64,000 nt of DNA from Microbulbifer sp. A4B17 (lineage in GTDB: Bacteria > Pseudomonadota > Gammaproteobacteria > Pseudomonadales > Cellvibrionaceae): positions 1,188,501-1,252,500 of the forward strand of contig NZ_CP029064.1 of the NCBI RefSeq assembly GCF_003076275.1. Reading direction: 5' to 3'. A program made the translations under genes and the position numbers. The notes beneath the pieces are model-generated. The model saw only the letters and a program-made list of their open reading frames with translations, had not been told where the DNA came from and searched no databases. Shown here one piece after another: positions 28,500 through 37,516 of this stretch. Numbering within the stretch: the stretch's first letter is position 1; every line of letters starts with the position of its first letter.

Positions 28500-29340
28500 T
28501 TCCTCCATTAACTTCGGAGGGAGAAGCCTCATGAACCAATAGTAATAGTAAAGTCATATCACCCTCATTCCAGGCGTGCCTATATTCGTTAGCACAACCT
28601 AAATTACAGCTAGTTCCTTCACCGGTACAGGAATCCAATTGAACAAATTCCTGTGTCTAATATTCCTGTCTTTGTGCCCGTGGATATCAATTTTTCTACA
28701 GTGGCTACGGGGAACCTGGGCATATTAGATTTCCCCAATAGGATAAAGCTAGTGATTAATAGCCGGGTGTTGTTTGTGTAAATTGCTGGCTTTATGAGTC
28801 TGTATATGCGATGTGCCTACCATTTAAAAGGCAAAACCTGGTTTGACCGTCAGCCAATCGATTTTCTTAAATAGATTGATGGTATCTCGCTGTTTATGGC
28901 TGATACCCTACACAAAAATCCGACATCCGGTCAGCTTATTGTCTTTCGTAATAATAGACCGATAAAATTCGTATGATCTACTGAGAAGATAACAGATCAT
29001 GGCTCCTTTATTAGCTACATGCGAAGTGGAGGTTTATCTATCTAGGCAGTTTACATGACGCAATAGAGTTATAGATTTTACAGCTACAGTGGCTGCTTTT
29101 CATGTTGAGCTTTACTCAGCAAAAAAGAATCAGAGAAATTGTATTTTTCACGCTTTTATTGATGCGTATAGGTCCTGGGAAATGGTTTCCCATATTAGAA
29201 AGCCCAATGACTATCAGTTGATACACTACAGTTTCAAGTTGAACAGCTTAAATGTGAACTCAAACTTTCGCTCCAAAGGTGCGAGCAGTTTAAAACAGCT
29301 TACAGTCAGCTATTACGACTGATAACCCATGAATCGCATA
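28500..29340 (+). mobile_element. Degenerate IS66-type element
   Basis: This stretch aligns, in the plus orientation, with the intact IS66-type genes at 36687-37516. A tnpA remnant runs from about 28501 to 28803, tnpB from about 28816 to 29155 (TAGATTGATGGTATC and CAGCTACAGTGGCTGCTTT stretches shared), and the beginning of tnpC from about 29200 to 29320. All three are riddled with stops and frameshifts. No terminal GTAAGCGG repeat was found at either side, so the ends have eroded. It lies between the MocR gene and its presumed target. Confidence 0.85.
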
Positions 29341-29940
29341 TAAGGATACAATGGGCCGCTTTGATGAAATATGACATAAAAGCTGTAAGTTTGATGGATT
29401 CAAACCCTTAACAGAAACTCAGCAAAGTTTCTTTGTTGATCTACTGGCTCGTAGTTTCGTAAAGGGGATTGGACATGCGTGGTAGCGTTATTGATTTACT
29501 ACCCGCCTCAATGGAAAGTGTCAGCCAGAGGAGCAGAAGGGAGGATTGTGGCTTCTGGGTGGGGTATGGACAGCGATATTTCATCTATAGATTCAGAGGT
29601 TTGTTTTTATCGAATTGACAGTAAAGAGTCAGGTATAGTTCTCTTTGGGTCCAGCAAAGAGGCTATCTGTGAAAAAGGATTTCCAGAGATCATTAACCTT
29701 TTTCTGGTGACGATTTCGGTCAAAAGAGTATGGAGCATCACTGCCTGCCCAAAGAGTATTCAATCTGCAATTATATTATTTTGATACATTGTAGCAATAT
29801 CATGTCACCAAATGACATTTACTTGATTTCCTTTAGATTTGCATAGAACAAATTTTTGGGTTTTTTAGTTTTAAATTATGAAGTCCAAATGCCCTAAATA
29901 GTTAAATATGAAATCACATTGCCTATTTATTCGAATAGAT
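29341..29940. other. Remnant-bearing region upstream of the toxin-like gene
   Basis: Mostly unassignable. The frame 29479-29784 contains CFYRIDSKESGIVLFGSSKEA, which faintly resembles the GIY-YIG-like segment of the broken gene at 41088-41431, so it may be debris of the same family. I do not call a gene here. Confidence 0.35.
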
Positions 29941-29950
29941 TTCCATATTA

Positions 29951-29995
29951 ACTGGCCTTGTGTCTGGCACCATGATTTTTTCCAAACTGGACCTT
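29951..29995 (+). promoter_or_regulatory. Candidate MocR operator, copy 2
   Basis: ACTGGCCTT (29951), TCTGGCACC (29963) and ACTGGACCTT (29986) repeat a CTGG-centred motif. The last two are 23 bases apart, the same spacing as in copy 1. The block lies about 85 bases upstream of the toxin-like start codon and is conserved with 25378-25410 although the flanks are not. Confidence 0.5.
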
Positions 29996-30079
29996 ACTTT
30001 TATTGAGTTTATTTGGCTAAATTTAAATGGGGATTTCCTCTAATTTAAATGTAAAAAAACTCTTAAGAGGCCTAAGTAA

Positions 30080-32530
30080 ATGAAAATTATGAAAAGGGTG
30101 GGCTTATGTGCAGGTGTAGCCCTAGCTGTTGCTTATCAGTCTGCCAGCGCAGCGGAGCTAACAGGCGCTTGTTATGACTATGCTTCAAGAGAACCCACCT
30201 CAGCTGTGAAGCTTGATGCTCAAGCGATAGGAATGGTTGTTGCCCACAATGTAATAAACCAATCGCTTGGCGCTTCTGGCATTCCAATATTAAAAAACTT
30301 GTATCCAATTGTTTATGGTTCAATAACTGGGGGGTTTGTCACAGAAACCACAGACGGTGCAGATCCACAGCTTGTTGGTTGCTTGCAGCAATTCAATAAT
30401 AGGATCTCTGATCTGGAATCGTCGTTAATTGAAATTTATCTTGTCGAACTAAATGATATTTTATCAGATGCAAAAAGAGAAATTATTGACTTAGGCAACT
30501 TGTATTACCACGACGATGCTGCAGATGATTATCAAGGGCTGGCAGTAAAAGTGGGAAAAGTTATAAGAGACACTCTAGAAAGTCCAGTAATATCGAAAGC
30601 TAAGTACGACTCTTTGGTTAACAATGTTGCGCCAGCTTATGTTTCCATTATTCAAATGGAGCTGTTACACAGAACAGAGTTTAATCGTTTTTGTTTTAAC
30701 CAGGAAGTTTATCCAACCTGGAACCATATAGATAGTGATGAGCTCGTTGACCCTGAACTGTTAGAAACAATTAAGTATAACGATTCGGTATTTATTGACT
30801 CTTATTTAACTACGCCAGAAGGTTCCGTAGCTAATTGTAATGCAGACTATAATACTTTCTTAAGCTTTGACCGCTTCATCGGTGATGAATTTGATTCATA
30901 TAAAGTAGTATTGGGATTGCTTGGTATATCTGTTACTGAAAGTGAAAAAATGCCAGGTATGGTTTCAGTATCTTTAGATATTAATAATTCAGAGTTGGGC
31001 GCCTACAGAGAGCAAATGTTAGGCGAATGTAGTGATGACGGTGAATATACAGATTCTTATTATAATAGAACTCGTGATGCCGGAAGTAAAAGCGACTGTT
31101 TTGGAGATCGCAGAGACTATTTACGAAATGAAATTAGATTTAGCGGAATATATTCTGAGAATTCAGGGCGTAACGCTGAAGCAAGAAGAAATCTTATTTT
31201 TCATAATTTAGCAGCGGTTGTAGATTCATGGGATTGGTATAGTCACGTGAGTCCAGAGGCCGTGGCCCAGCTAGATGAAGACACCATGCGACATGGTAAA
31301 CTTGTTACAGTGCCAACCTATAGTGGTGTGAGACTGAAACATTTAGATACTGATTTATGTGTCGGTTCAGATAAAAAAGCACAGCATACTTGCGATATCA
31401 GTAAAAATCTTTTTATGTTCCGACCATTTGAAGATGGTTTTAATATTACACGGATATCTGATAACAACAATTTTAAAGACAAAGGCGAAGACTCTGTCGG
31501 CTTCGTTATACGGTCTGGTGAAGGGCTGGACTCTAAATGGATACTCGAAAGAGAAGCTGATTTTGGTTTAGATGCTTATCCTAATTTTGTTAATGCAAGC
31601 ACAGGAAGATGTTTAGCTCTTGATGATAATGCCAGCCTCACAGCAGTTAATTGTGATGAAATAGATAATGATTTCTGGGAAATTGATGGAGTCGATATCC
31701 CAGATACGCATTCCTTTGTCAGTATGCGACATACCGGAGAAGGAAAGTGTATTAGCAAAGCCGGTACACCGGTAAGCTGTGATATCGATTCGGTTTTCTA
31801 TGCTATTCTTCCGCAAAATGGTGGTTATGCTGTGCATGGTAGTGGAGGATATATGGCAGATACGGAAGATGCTGGAATAGCATTTATTCTTGCTACAGGA
31901 GATTCTGTTACTTGGGATTTTTCAGACTTTAATAGTGATGGTGTTTTTAGACTGCAAAATCGAGATACCGGACAGTGTCTTGACTACCAGAGTGGAAGCC
32001 TAGTTGGAGTTGACTGCAGCCTTGATCCGGCGGTAAGTGAATTGTTTGCATTTGATATTGTAGATTTACCCAATTCCTCAAATGCGGAGAGAATCAATCT
32101 GAAGGATAGTACATCTAAGCATGGTCGTTGTATGGGTAAAAGATTTACCGCAAACTCAGGCACGGGTCAGACTGCCTATTTCAATTGGCCGTGTGATCGG
32201 AGAGACATGGCACTCGTAAAATATAATGGTGGTTACATGATCTATGATATCACTAATGACAAGTATATCGAAGACAGTAACGATACCAATGTTCGTAAAT
32301 ATGAACAGTTAGTGCCAAGCAGTGTGCCAAGTGATTCTACGACCTGGGATTTTCTTGGACCATATAACTATTCTGGGGTTAACTATTTCAGTATTAAGAA
32401 TAGAGCTACTGGTGAATGCCTGAAAACAGTAGAACTGAGTAGTTATAAAGGTGTCGGCGCTCTTTCAAAAGGAGACTGTAGTGATACTGCTGCGTCAAGA
32501 ATCTGGACCCTCCCTGATATTGGAGAGTAA
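30080..32530 (+). CDS. Large secreted toxin-like protein with six ricin-B-like repeats
   Basis: An 816-residue protein with a signal peptide (about 1-24, ending SASA). Residues about 40-400 are helix-rich, including a long hydrophobic stretch at 48-85 and a 100-130 amphipathic helix. Residues about 410-816 contain six ricin-B/beta-trefoil-like repeats, each with one cysteine pair: C427/C438, C511/C525, C557/C567, C633/C646, C684/C705 and C780/C800. Motifs such as TGRCLAL and TGQCLDY are typical of glycan-binding beta-trefoils, and six repeats would make two trefoils. The N-terminal half loosely recalls helical pore-forming domains, but I cannot assign it. The ATG is preceded by AAGAGG. It is divergent from a MocR-type regulator and followed by a strong terminator. 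A secreted lectin-like toxin or enzyme is the best reading. Confidence 0.8.
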   Translation: MKIMKRVGLCAGVALAVAYQSASAAELTGACYDYASREPTSAVKLDAQAIGMVVAHNVINQSLGASGIPILKNLYPIVYGSITGGFVTETTDGADPQLVGCLQQFNNRISDLESSLIEIYLVELNDILSDAKREIIDLGNLYYHDDAADDYQGLAVKVGKVIRDTLESPVISKAKYDSLVNNVAPAYVSIIQMELLHRTEFNRFCFNQEVYPTWNHIDSDELVDPELLETIKYNDSVFIDSYLTTPEGSVANCNADYNTFLSFDRFIGDEFDSYKVVLGLLGISVTESEKMPGMVSVSLDINNSELGAYREQMLGECSDDGEYTDSYYNRTRDAGSKSDCFGDRRDYLRNEIRFSGIYSENSGRNAEARRNLIFHNLAAVVDSWDWYSHVSPEAVAQLDEDTMRHGKLVTVPTYSGVRLKHLDTDLCVGSDKKAQHTCDISKNLFMFRPFEDGFNITRISDNNNFKDKGEDSVGFVIRSGEGLDSKWILEREADFGLDAYPNFVNASTGRCLALDDNASLTAVNCDEIDNDFWEIDGVDIPDTHSFVSMRHTGEGKCISKAGTPVSCDIDSVFYAILPQNGGYAVHGSGGYMADTEDAGIAFILATGDSVTWDFSDFNSDGVFRLQNRDTGQCLDYQSGSLVGVDCSLDPAVSELFAFDIVDLPNSSNAERINLKDSTSKHGRCMGKRFTANSGTGQTAYFNWPCDRRDMALVKYNGGYMIYDITNDKYIEDSNDTNVRKYEQLVPSSVPSDSTTWDFLGPYNYSGVNYFSIKNRATGECLKTVELSSYKGVGALSKGDCSDTAASRIWTLPDIGE

Positions 32531-32549
32531 GAACTAAAAAGCTCTTATA

Positions 32550-32576
32550 AAAACGCCCGCTTTAGCGGGCGTTTTT
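32550..32576 (+). terminator. Rho-independent terminator
   Basis: AACGCCCGC and GCGGGCGTT form a perfect 9-bp GC-rich stem with a TTTA loop, preceded by A and followed by TTTT. It lies 20 bases after the toxin-like stop codon. Confidence 0.95.
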
Positions 32577-32633
32577 ATAGATAGGATTGGTTAGAATTTG
32601 ATCTGATTACTTTATTGTATAAATTAAAGATAA

Positions 32634-33164
32634 ATAGCCCTAACTGCTAAAGAAGTAGAAGAGCAGTTTGCCACCAATGTATTTGGTCTTTTAAATGTTA
32701 CACGAACGGTTCTCCCTTATATGTGGAAGCAGCGATCTGGCCACATTCTCAACTTTTCATCAATCGGGGGCTATCAAAGTGGACCGGGCTTCGGTATTTA
32801 TTGCGCCACCAAATTTGCGGTGGAAGGTTTGACAGAAGCGTTATACGCGGAGTTAGCACCACTTGGTATCCATGTTACGGCTATTGAGCCGGGGTACTTC
32901 CGAACGGACTTCCTTGGTTCAAGCTATTTAGCCGTAAGCCCTAAAGTCATCGACGATTATGCTGAGACATCAGGTGCTGTGCGTAAACTGGCTAGTGCAT
33001 TAGATGAAGTGATAGATGAGGAGGTTCAATTTGTAATGGATCGCCTAATAGTAGACCTAGTGGTCCATGCGGTTAATTCTGTAATGAAGGGGAAGTTCCT
33101 TTGGTCTACTCGACCTTTGATAATGATTCTATCAATTTGGTTAGCTGGCCCCTGGTGTTGGTAG
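32634..33164 (+). pseudogene. 5'-truncated short-chain dehydrogenase/reductase
   Basis: In-frame sequence from about 32634 reads ALTAKEVEEQFATNVFGLLNVTRTV, then the SDR catalytic region NFSSIGG and YCATK (catalytic Tyr and Lys) and the PGYFRTDF segment. The N-terminal Rossmann half with its TGxxxGxG nucleotide-binding motif is absent. The last 40 residues also do not look like an SDR C-terminus. It is therefore a fragment whose 5' end was lost next to the toxin-like gene. Confidence 0.85.
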
Positions 33165-33663
33165 CACCTTGGGTCAGCGACTTTTACTCACTCTTATGTC
33201 ACGCTACCGTTCTCCTGTGAGGGAATAAATTATTTATAAATTCTTAGGCGTTTTGAGCTGAATTTATTAGCTAACGAAAGCTAATTTGGTTGCACCCTAA
33301 AATACCGATAAATATCTATTTACCTTACGCATTTTAGGTTCTAAAAACAATCTTAATAAAATCCAACAAGATCATTCTGATGCCTATCTTTTTGAATATG
33401 TTTTCGACTTCAAAATGTGTTCGGTGTAAAGGCCGTGAGTTGGTGCAACCTTTCCAGAAGAGATATGTACGATTGTTTTCTATTGGCCTAGCAGGCAATA
33501 GACTCATTTAAGTAGAGCATAAACCAGCTAAGATCCATCAAATGATTTCGCCATAGATGAATGACTTTTTTTAATTTTCTTATCCCACAGTATTTGTGAT
33601 TATCCTCTTGAAGATATCGTAGGGCTCAAATTGAGCCTTAAAATATTTTTTGCCAGGAGAAGT
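33165..33663. other. Intergenic region
   Basis: About 500 AT-rich bases without a credible gene, ending where the dispersed repeat begins. Confidence 0.4.
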
Positions 33664-33737
33664 GTAATAAGGGGTGGCCTCTAGTGAGGTTTGAGCATTG
33701 CGTGGAAGAGGCATTGGTTATGCCTCTATTTGCTTGG
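33664..33737. repeat. Dispersed repeat, left half (split by the IS66-type unit)
   Basis: Matches 40062-40130 (TGAGCA.TG.GTGGAAGAGGCATTGGTTAT shared, with the variable positions marked by dots). Its continuation lies at 37565-37667, on the far side of the IS66-type unit, so the unit inserted into this repeat. The final 14 bases (33724-33737) are duplicated at 37565-37578. Confidence 0.75.
33724..33737. repeat. 14-bp direct repeat flanking the IS66-ended unit, left
   Basis: CTCTATTTGCTTGG, identical to 37565-37578. It immediately precedes the GTAAGCGG end and probably contains the target-site duplication. Confidence 0.85.
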
Positions 33738-33753
33738 GTAAGCGGTACATAAA

Positions 33754-34111
33754 CGTGTGCGGATGTCCTGGTAGCTGTTGTCCAAGGCGAACAGAGCGAT
33801 GACCTTGCGCTCCAACTCGTCGGTAAGCTGAGCCTGGTGCTTCTTGACGACTTGAGATTCAAAGGTTCCGGCACGCTCCCGTGGCGTCTGCAGCTTGAAA
33901 CTACCAGCAGGGCTTTCCATTGTTTTTGAGGTGGAACCATTCTTGTGGTTGGGGCTGTCCTCGCTGGTGAGGTGTTTCTCCAGCTCTGCCTTCATGGCGA
34001 CTTCAGTGAGTTGCTTGATCAGAGGAGTTAGGATACGGTCTTTGCCACTGAGGTCTTTCCTTCATGCAAGGCTTTAACGGCGGCATCCATGTTGAAAGTG
34101 GCTTTGGTCAT
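33754..34111 (-). pseudogene. IS256-family transposase, N-terminal fragment
   Basis: Begins MTKATFNMDAAVKAL at the ATG 34109-34111. One base is missing from an A-run near 34060, shifting the frame. It resumes as MKAELEKHLTSEDSPNHKNG and continues through SYQDIRT, which is the usual N-terminal third of an IS256-family mutator-type transposase. At about 33754 the similarity stops where the IS66-type terminal sequence begins. The DDE catalytic domain is wholly absent. Confidence 0.9.
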
Positions 34112-34166
34112 GGGTCATTTCTTTTTTGCTAATAGTAAAGAAATGACACAGAATCCTGAACACTAC

Positions 34167-34240
34167 CATTCAGTGGTGCTATCCCAGTACTCTAAATACA
34201 ACTCTCACCTACCATCTGGTAAGATCGCTTACGCTTGAGT
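34167..34240. repeat. Imperfect inverted repeat flanking the cargo, left arm
   Basis: Pairs with 36601-36680. Shared stretches include GCTATCCCAGTA, TCTAAATACAACTC and TAAGATCGCTTACG, in the same order but on the opposite strand. The arm lies directly outside the IS256 fragment. Confidence 0.8.
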
Positions 34241-34464
34241 GCAAAATTTAATTGCCAGATTAATAGCTATTCCTTCATGGTGTTTCGTCACCATTCATCG
34301 CCTTTCTTCCACAACCGTTGCTAGTTAAAGAAAAATTCTAAGTACAACGCAAGGAATTAAAGCAGCCAAAACGGATCCTATCAGCCGTCGTGGTCGTGGT
34401 GGCTCCGGCCGTTGGAGAAATGGTGTTGCGAATGGTGGTCGCGCCGATCACCGGAATCGTGCTC

Positions 34465-36369
34465 TCAACGGCCCGCCGATCCGCTTTCAGCGAGGGCACC
34501 CGGCATCGGAAAGCGTACCGTAAGAGTACTGTTGGGCGGTAGCGTATAGATGAAGGCATTCGATAGCATCGACACGCTCGCGGTCGCAATACCATTGGTC
34601 GAGTAGGTGCAGCCGCTATAGCTGCCGTTGGCGATGGTCCCGCCCTGGATCTGCACCGCTTGCGAGACGGCCGTGGCCGTCGGGTTGACTAAGCTGACCA
34701 CGACAGCCCCGGCCGTCGGGTTGACGAAGCCCGCGCCAGGCACCCTGAGCGTCGGGTCCCAGCTCGGTGCTAGGGCCGTCCAGCCGGACTGAACTCCCGT
34801 GGTATCCACGGTGCAGCCCCCCGCCGTAGAGGTGAGCGGGGCGCTTAGCGACTGGAGCGCGTAAAAGGCGGGCCGCCTAGGGGCGGAGCCGATAAACCTC
34901 CCTGCGGCGAGGCCCCACGCCGAGCCGTCCTTATCATCGGCGATCCAGTAGAGGCCGCCGGAAACCCCGAGATTGGCGAGTGCCAGCAGGTTCTCGACGA
35001 CACGAACGCCGAAGCCTGTCGAGTTGGAGGAAGCACACTGGTCGTTGTGATTGAGAGGCGAGATGAGCGAAGTGCAACCGGCCGGCAGGGGAGCGCCCGG
35101 GAAGTCCAGTCCCACCGTGGCGAACTCGGTCACGAAGAAGGGCAGATCGGCGCGGCCCCGCGCTGTATCTATGAAGCTTTGCCACTTCGTGAAAACGCCG
35201 GCGTCGTTGTCGTTATAGGCGTGGGCCGACCATCCGGCGAGCCGGGAGACCGCCGCGGCAGACATGTCCTGCACCCACTGGATAGTGCCATTAGCCTGAG
35301 TGGCCGCCTCCATCACGTTAACGCCGGGACCGATGATCCCGATCCCGGCGAGGGCGGAATAGTTCGGGTCCGAGGCCATGCTCGCCAGGCTGTCGGCTAC
35401 CGCGATGACCAGTGTGCCGTAGTCCTGCGGCGCGATGTAGTCGAACTGATTTGGGTTCTGCACGGGCGTCACGTTTGGCTCGTTGGCGAGCTCGATATAC
35501 TTCGGCATGTCGACGCCGTTATCGTGGAGGTATTGGAGCAATGCGATCCAAAAGGCGGCAAAGTCCTTTATGTTGACCAGGCCGGTGTTGTCGCGATAAA
35601 CGCTGGGAATATTGAAGAAGCTCAGGACGATCGATGCCCCGCGCGCGTGGTTGGTGTTAATGGTGTCCTGGGCGTTGCGCAGGTGCCAGGGCGCCGGCTG
35701 TCCGTTGATCTGAAGCGGGAAATACTGCGCGATATAGTCGTAGAATGCCTTCTCGTCCGGCGTTTGGCCGGCGGGCGTCACCGGCGGGGCATGCGGTACC
35801 TGGTTCCAGTCGGGCCCGACCACGGTGCGGACGAGCGGCGTGGCCAGTTCCAGATTCACCAAGGTCCCGACCTCATTGTCCGGCGGTTGCGAGTTCTCCG
35901 CGGCCATATTGGTGCCTATCCCGACGAAGGGATGCGCGGTTAAGTTGCCGACATCGAGGACCATCACCGGCGGCGCGGTGAACCCGCAGCAGAGCATGCC
36001 CGCGGGGCAGCTCGAGCAGATGGCATCCAGCAGATACTGGACCAGGTGAGGCCAGTCGCTGTGCGCGCCTAGCCCGAGCGTTCGCAAGCGCTGGGGATCA
36101 TACGGGGAGACATGGTCGAACTCCACCGCCATGCCGTGCCTAGCATGGCCATCCGTCGCATTGGTCGCCGGTGCGGCGAGCAGCAGGGGCCCGGCGATGA
36201 GGAGCGGCGCGAATGAGACGACGAGGACTCGGCGCCACAATGCGGCGAGGCGTCCACCGCATTGTGGCGCCGGTGCCACCCGGTTGCCTTTGCAACGGAT
36301 TGATCCCTTCCCACCTGAATTCCGGATAAGTACTTCGGGCACTGTGTCCCACATGGATCTCGTGAGCAT
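34465..36369 (-). CDS. Secreted glycoside hydrolase, clan GH-A-like, foreign GC-rich gene
   Basis: A 634-residue protein. After a poorly conserved 40-residue start, residues about 46-72 form a signal peptide. A TIM-barrel-like catalytic region follows, with the acid/base motif ELANEPN (Glu297) and the nucleophile motif FFVTEFA (Glu415), the arrangement of clan GH-A glycosidases such as GH5, GH30, GH39 and GH79. A C-terminal beta-sandwich-like region (about 530-625) closes it. The exact GH family is unclear. The true start may be a GTG near residue 31. The gene is far richer in GC and in alanine and glycine codons than everything around it, so it came from a high-GC donor. It is bracketed by inverted repeats within the IS66-ended unit. 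Confidence 0.8.
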   Translation of the reverse strand: MLTRSMWDTVPEVLIRNSGGKGSIRCKGNRVAPAPQCGGRLAALWRRVLVVSFAPLLIAGPLLLAAPATNATDGHARHGMAVEFDHVSPYDPQRLRTLGLGAHSDWPHLVQYLLDAICSSCPAGMLCCGFTAPPVMVLDVGNLTAHPFVGIGTNMAAENSQPPDNEVGTLVNLELATPLVRTVVGPDWNQVPHAPPVTPAGQTPDEKAFYDYIAQYFPLQINGQPAPWHLRNAQDTINTNHARGASIVLSFFNIPSVYRDNTGLVNIKDFAAFWIALLQYLHDNGVDMPKYIELANEPNVTPVQNPNQFDYIAPQDYGTLVIAVADSLASMASDPNYSALAGIGIIGPGVNVMEAATQANGTIQWVQDMSAAAVSRLAGWSAHAYNDNDAGVFTKWQSFIDTARGRADLPFFVTEFATVGLDFPGAPLPAGCTSLISPLNHNDQCASSNSTGFGVRVVENLLALANLGVSGGLYWIADDKDGSAWGLAAGRFIGSAPRRPAFYALQSLSAPLTSTAGGCTVDTTGVQSGWTALAPSWDPTLRVPGAGFVNPTAGAVVVSLVNPTATAVSQAVQIQGGTIANGSYSGCTYSTNGIATASVSMLSNAFIYTLPPNSTLTVRFPMPGALAESGSAGR

Positions 36370-36600
36370 CTCGTCGCTTCCTTACAGGAGATTTGATTAC
36401 CGTTAGAAGTGAGTTTAGAGAAGAATCCTCAAGAGCGATGGAGCTAGGCTTCGGATAAGTTCAAGAGCAGAAGTGTACCTCGCACCGTTTTCGGCGCCAG
36501 CCCCAGCGGGCGCGGAGTGAAGGGTTAAGAAAACCTTGGCAGTTCCGCAGTGCGTGTGCTCGGCACTTGTTTTGCTGTGAGTGAGGATTCTATTTGAGAC
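36370..36600. other. Upstream flank of the cargo gene
   Basis: Sequence between the glycoside hydrolase gene and the right inverted-repeat arm. It is still GC-rich to about 36550, so it came with the cargo and probably contains its promoter. Confidence 0.45.
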
Positions 36601-36680
36601 ACTCAAGTTGGGGCGTAAGCGATCTTACTAGATCGTGGGTATGAGTTGTATTTAGAATACTGGGATAGCGCCGTTGAATG
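36601..36680. repeat. Imperfect inverted repeat flanking the cargo, right arm
   Basis: Reverse-complement partner of 34167-34240. It abuts the point where the IS66 tnpC reading frame is interrupted. Confidence 0.8.
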
Positions 36681-36765
36681 CCAACTGCTCGCATCGTTGG
36701 AGTGAGAGTTTGAGTTCACATGTGAGTTGTTCAACCTGGCACTGTAGCGTATCACCAGTAGCCAT
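36681..36765 (-). pseudogene. IS66 transposase (tnpC), N-terminal stub
   Basis: Reads MATGDTLQCQVEQLTCELKL from the ATG at 36763-36765 for about 27 codons, then runs into the inverted repeat and stops. The coiled-coil start and the position after tnpB are those of the IS66-family main transposase. The same start is seen, degraded, in the other element at about 29200-29320, where the transposase sequence continues further. Confidence 0.75.
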
Positions 36766-36833
36766 TGGGTTTTCCGATGTTAATTTATGTGTGGATTATA
36801 CTATGGGAAACTATTTTCCAGGCTCTATACATA

Positions 36834-37184
36834 TCAATAAAAGCGTGAAAAATAGAGTTTTTCTGGTTCTTCTTGCTGAGTAAAGTCCAACTCGGAAAGC
36901 AGCCACTGTAGCTGTGAAATCGACAACTCTATAGCGTCATTTGAAATGCCAGGAAAGACAAATCTCGACTTCTCATTTCGCTTATACAGGAGCCAGAATC
37001 CATTATCTTCCCAGTAGAGCATACGAATTTTATCAGCCTTTTTGTTACGAAAAACAAAGAGCTGACCGGATGACGGATCTTTGTGTAACGTATCAGCCAC
37101 CAGCAGAACAATACCATCAATCTGTTTCCTGAAATCGATGGGCTGACGGTAAAACCAGACTTTGCTGTTAAACGGTAGCCACAT
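36834..37184 (-). CDS. tnpB: IS66 family accessory protein TnpB (IS66 Orf2)
   Basis: A 116-residue IS66 Orf2 protein with the signature WFYRQPIDFRKQIDG near the start, then GQLFVFRNKKADKIRMLYW and a final GFWLLYKR segment. It is intact. It lies 5 bases after tnpA and before the truncated tnpC, the usual IS66 order. IS66 needs it for transposition together with TnpA and the main transposase. Confidence 0.95.
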   Translation of the reverse strand: MWLPFNSKVWFYRQPIDFRKQIDGIVLLVADTLHKDPSSGQLFVFRNKKADKIRMLYWEDNGFWLLYKRNEKSRFVFPGISNDAIELSISQLQWLLSELDFTQQEEPEKLYFSRFY

Positions 37185-37189
37185 CGTAT

Positions 37190-37516
37190 TTACAGGTCCA
37201 TAAGGCCCGGAATTTGCGCCAACAACACCGGGCTATTGATCACCAGCTTTATGCCATTAGGAAACTCAAATATACCCAGGTTTCCCGTAGTGGCTGTGGA
37301 AGACTTGATATCCACGGGAACAAAGTCAGGGCTATCAGACCCCGAAGTTTGTTCAGTTAGTTTGCGGTACCAGTAGAGGAACTGGCTGTAGTTTAGGTTG
37401 TGCTTACGAGTATAGGCGCGCTTGGATTGAGAGCTTTTCTTGTAGGCCCTGACATGACTTTGCCATTGCTGCTGATTCTTGGGGCTTCCCTCCGAAGTTG
37501 ATGGAGCGGGTATCAT
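37190..37516 (-). CDS. tnpA: IS66 family accessory protein TnpA
   Basis: A 108-residue IS66 TnpA-type protein. QQQWQSHVRAYKKSSQSKRAYTRKHN forms the N-terminal HTH-like region (given here in two parts: QQQWQSHVRAYKKSSQS and KRAYTRKHN), followed by SQFLYWYRKL. It is intact and lies about 50 bases inside the right IS66-type end. Confidence 0.9.
   Translation of the reverse strand: MIPAPSTSEGSPKNQQQWQSHVRAYKKSSQSKRAYTRKHNLNYSQFLYWYRKLTEQTSGSDSPDFVPVDIKSSTATTGNLGIFEFPNGIKLVINSPVLLAQIPGLMDL

Noticed and set aside
29479-29784. A 101-codon gene before the toxin-like gene
   Set aside because: Located in decayed IS and remnant DNA, with no ribosome site. Only a faint GIY-YIG-like stretch is present.
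30080-31280. Calling the secreted protein a Cry-type delta-endotoxin
   Set aside because: Only a vague helical pattern is shared; no conserved Cry blocks are visible. Kept as a low-certainty inference.
34338-34595. A second gene at the 3' end of the cargo glycoside hydrolase
   Set aside because: It is an out-of-frame shadow in GC-rich DNA, with low-complexity threonine and arginine runs.
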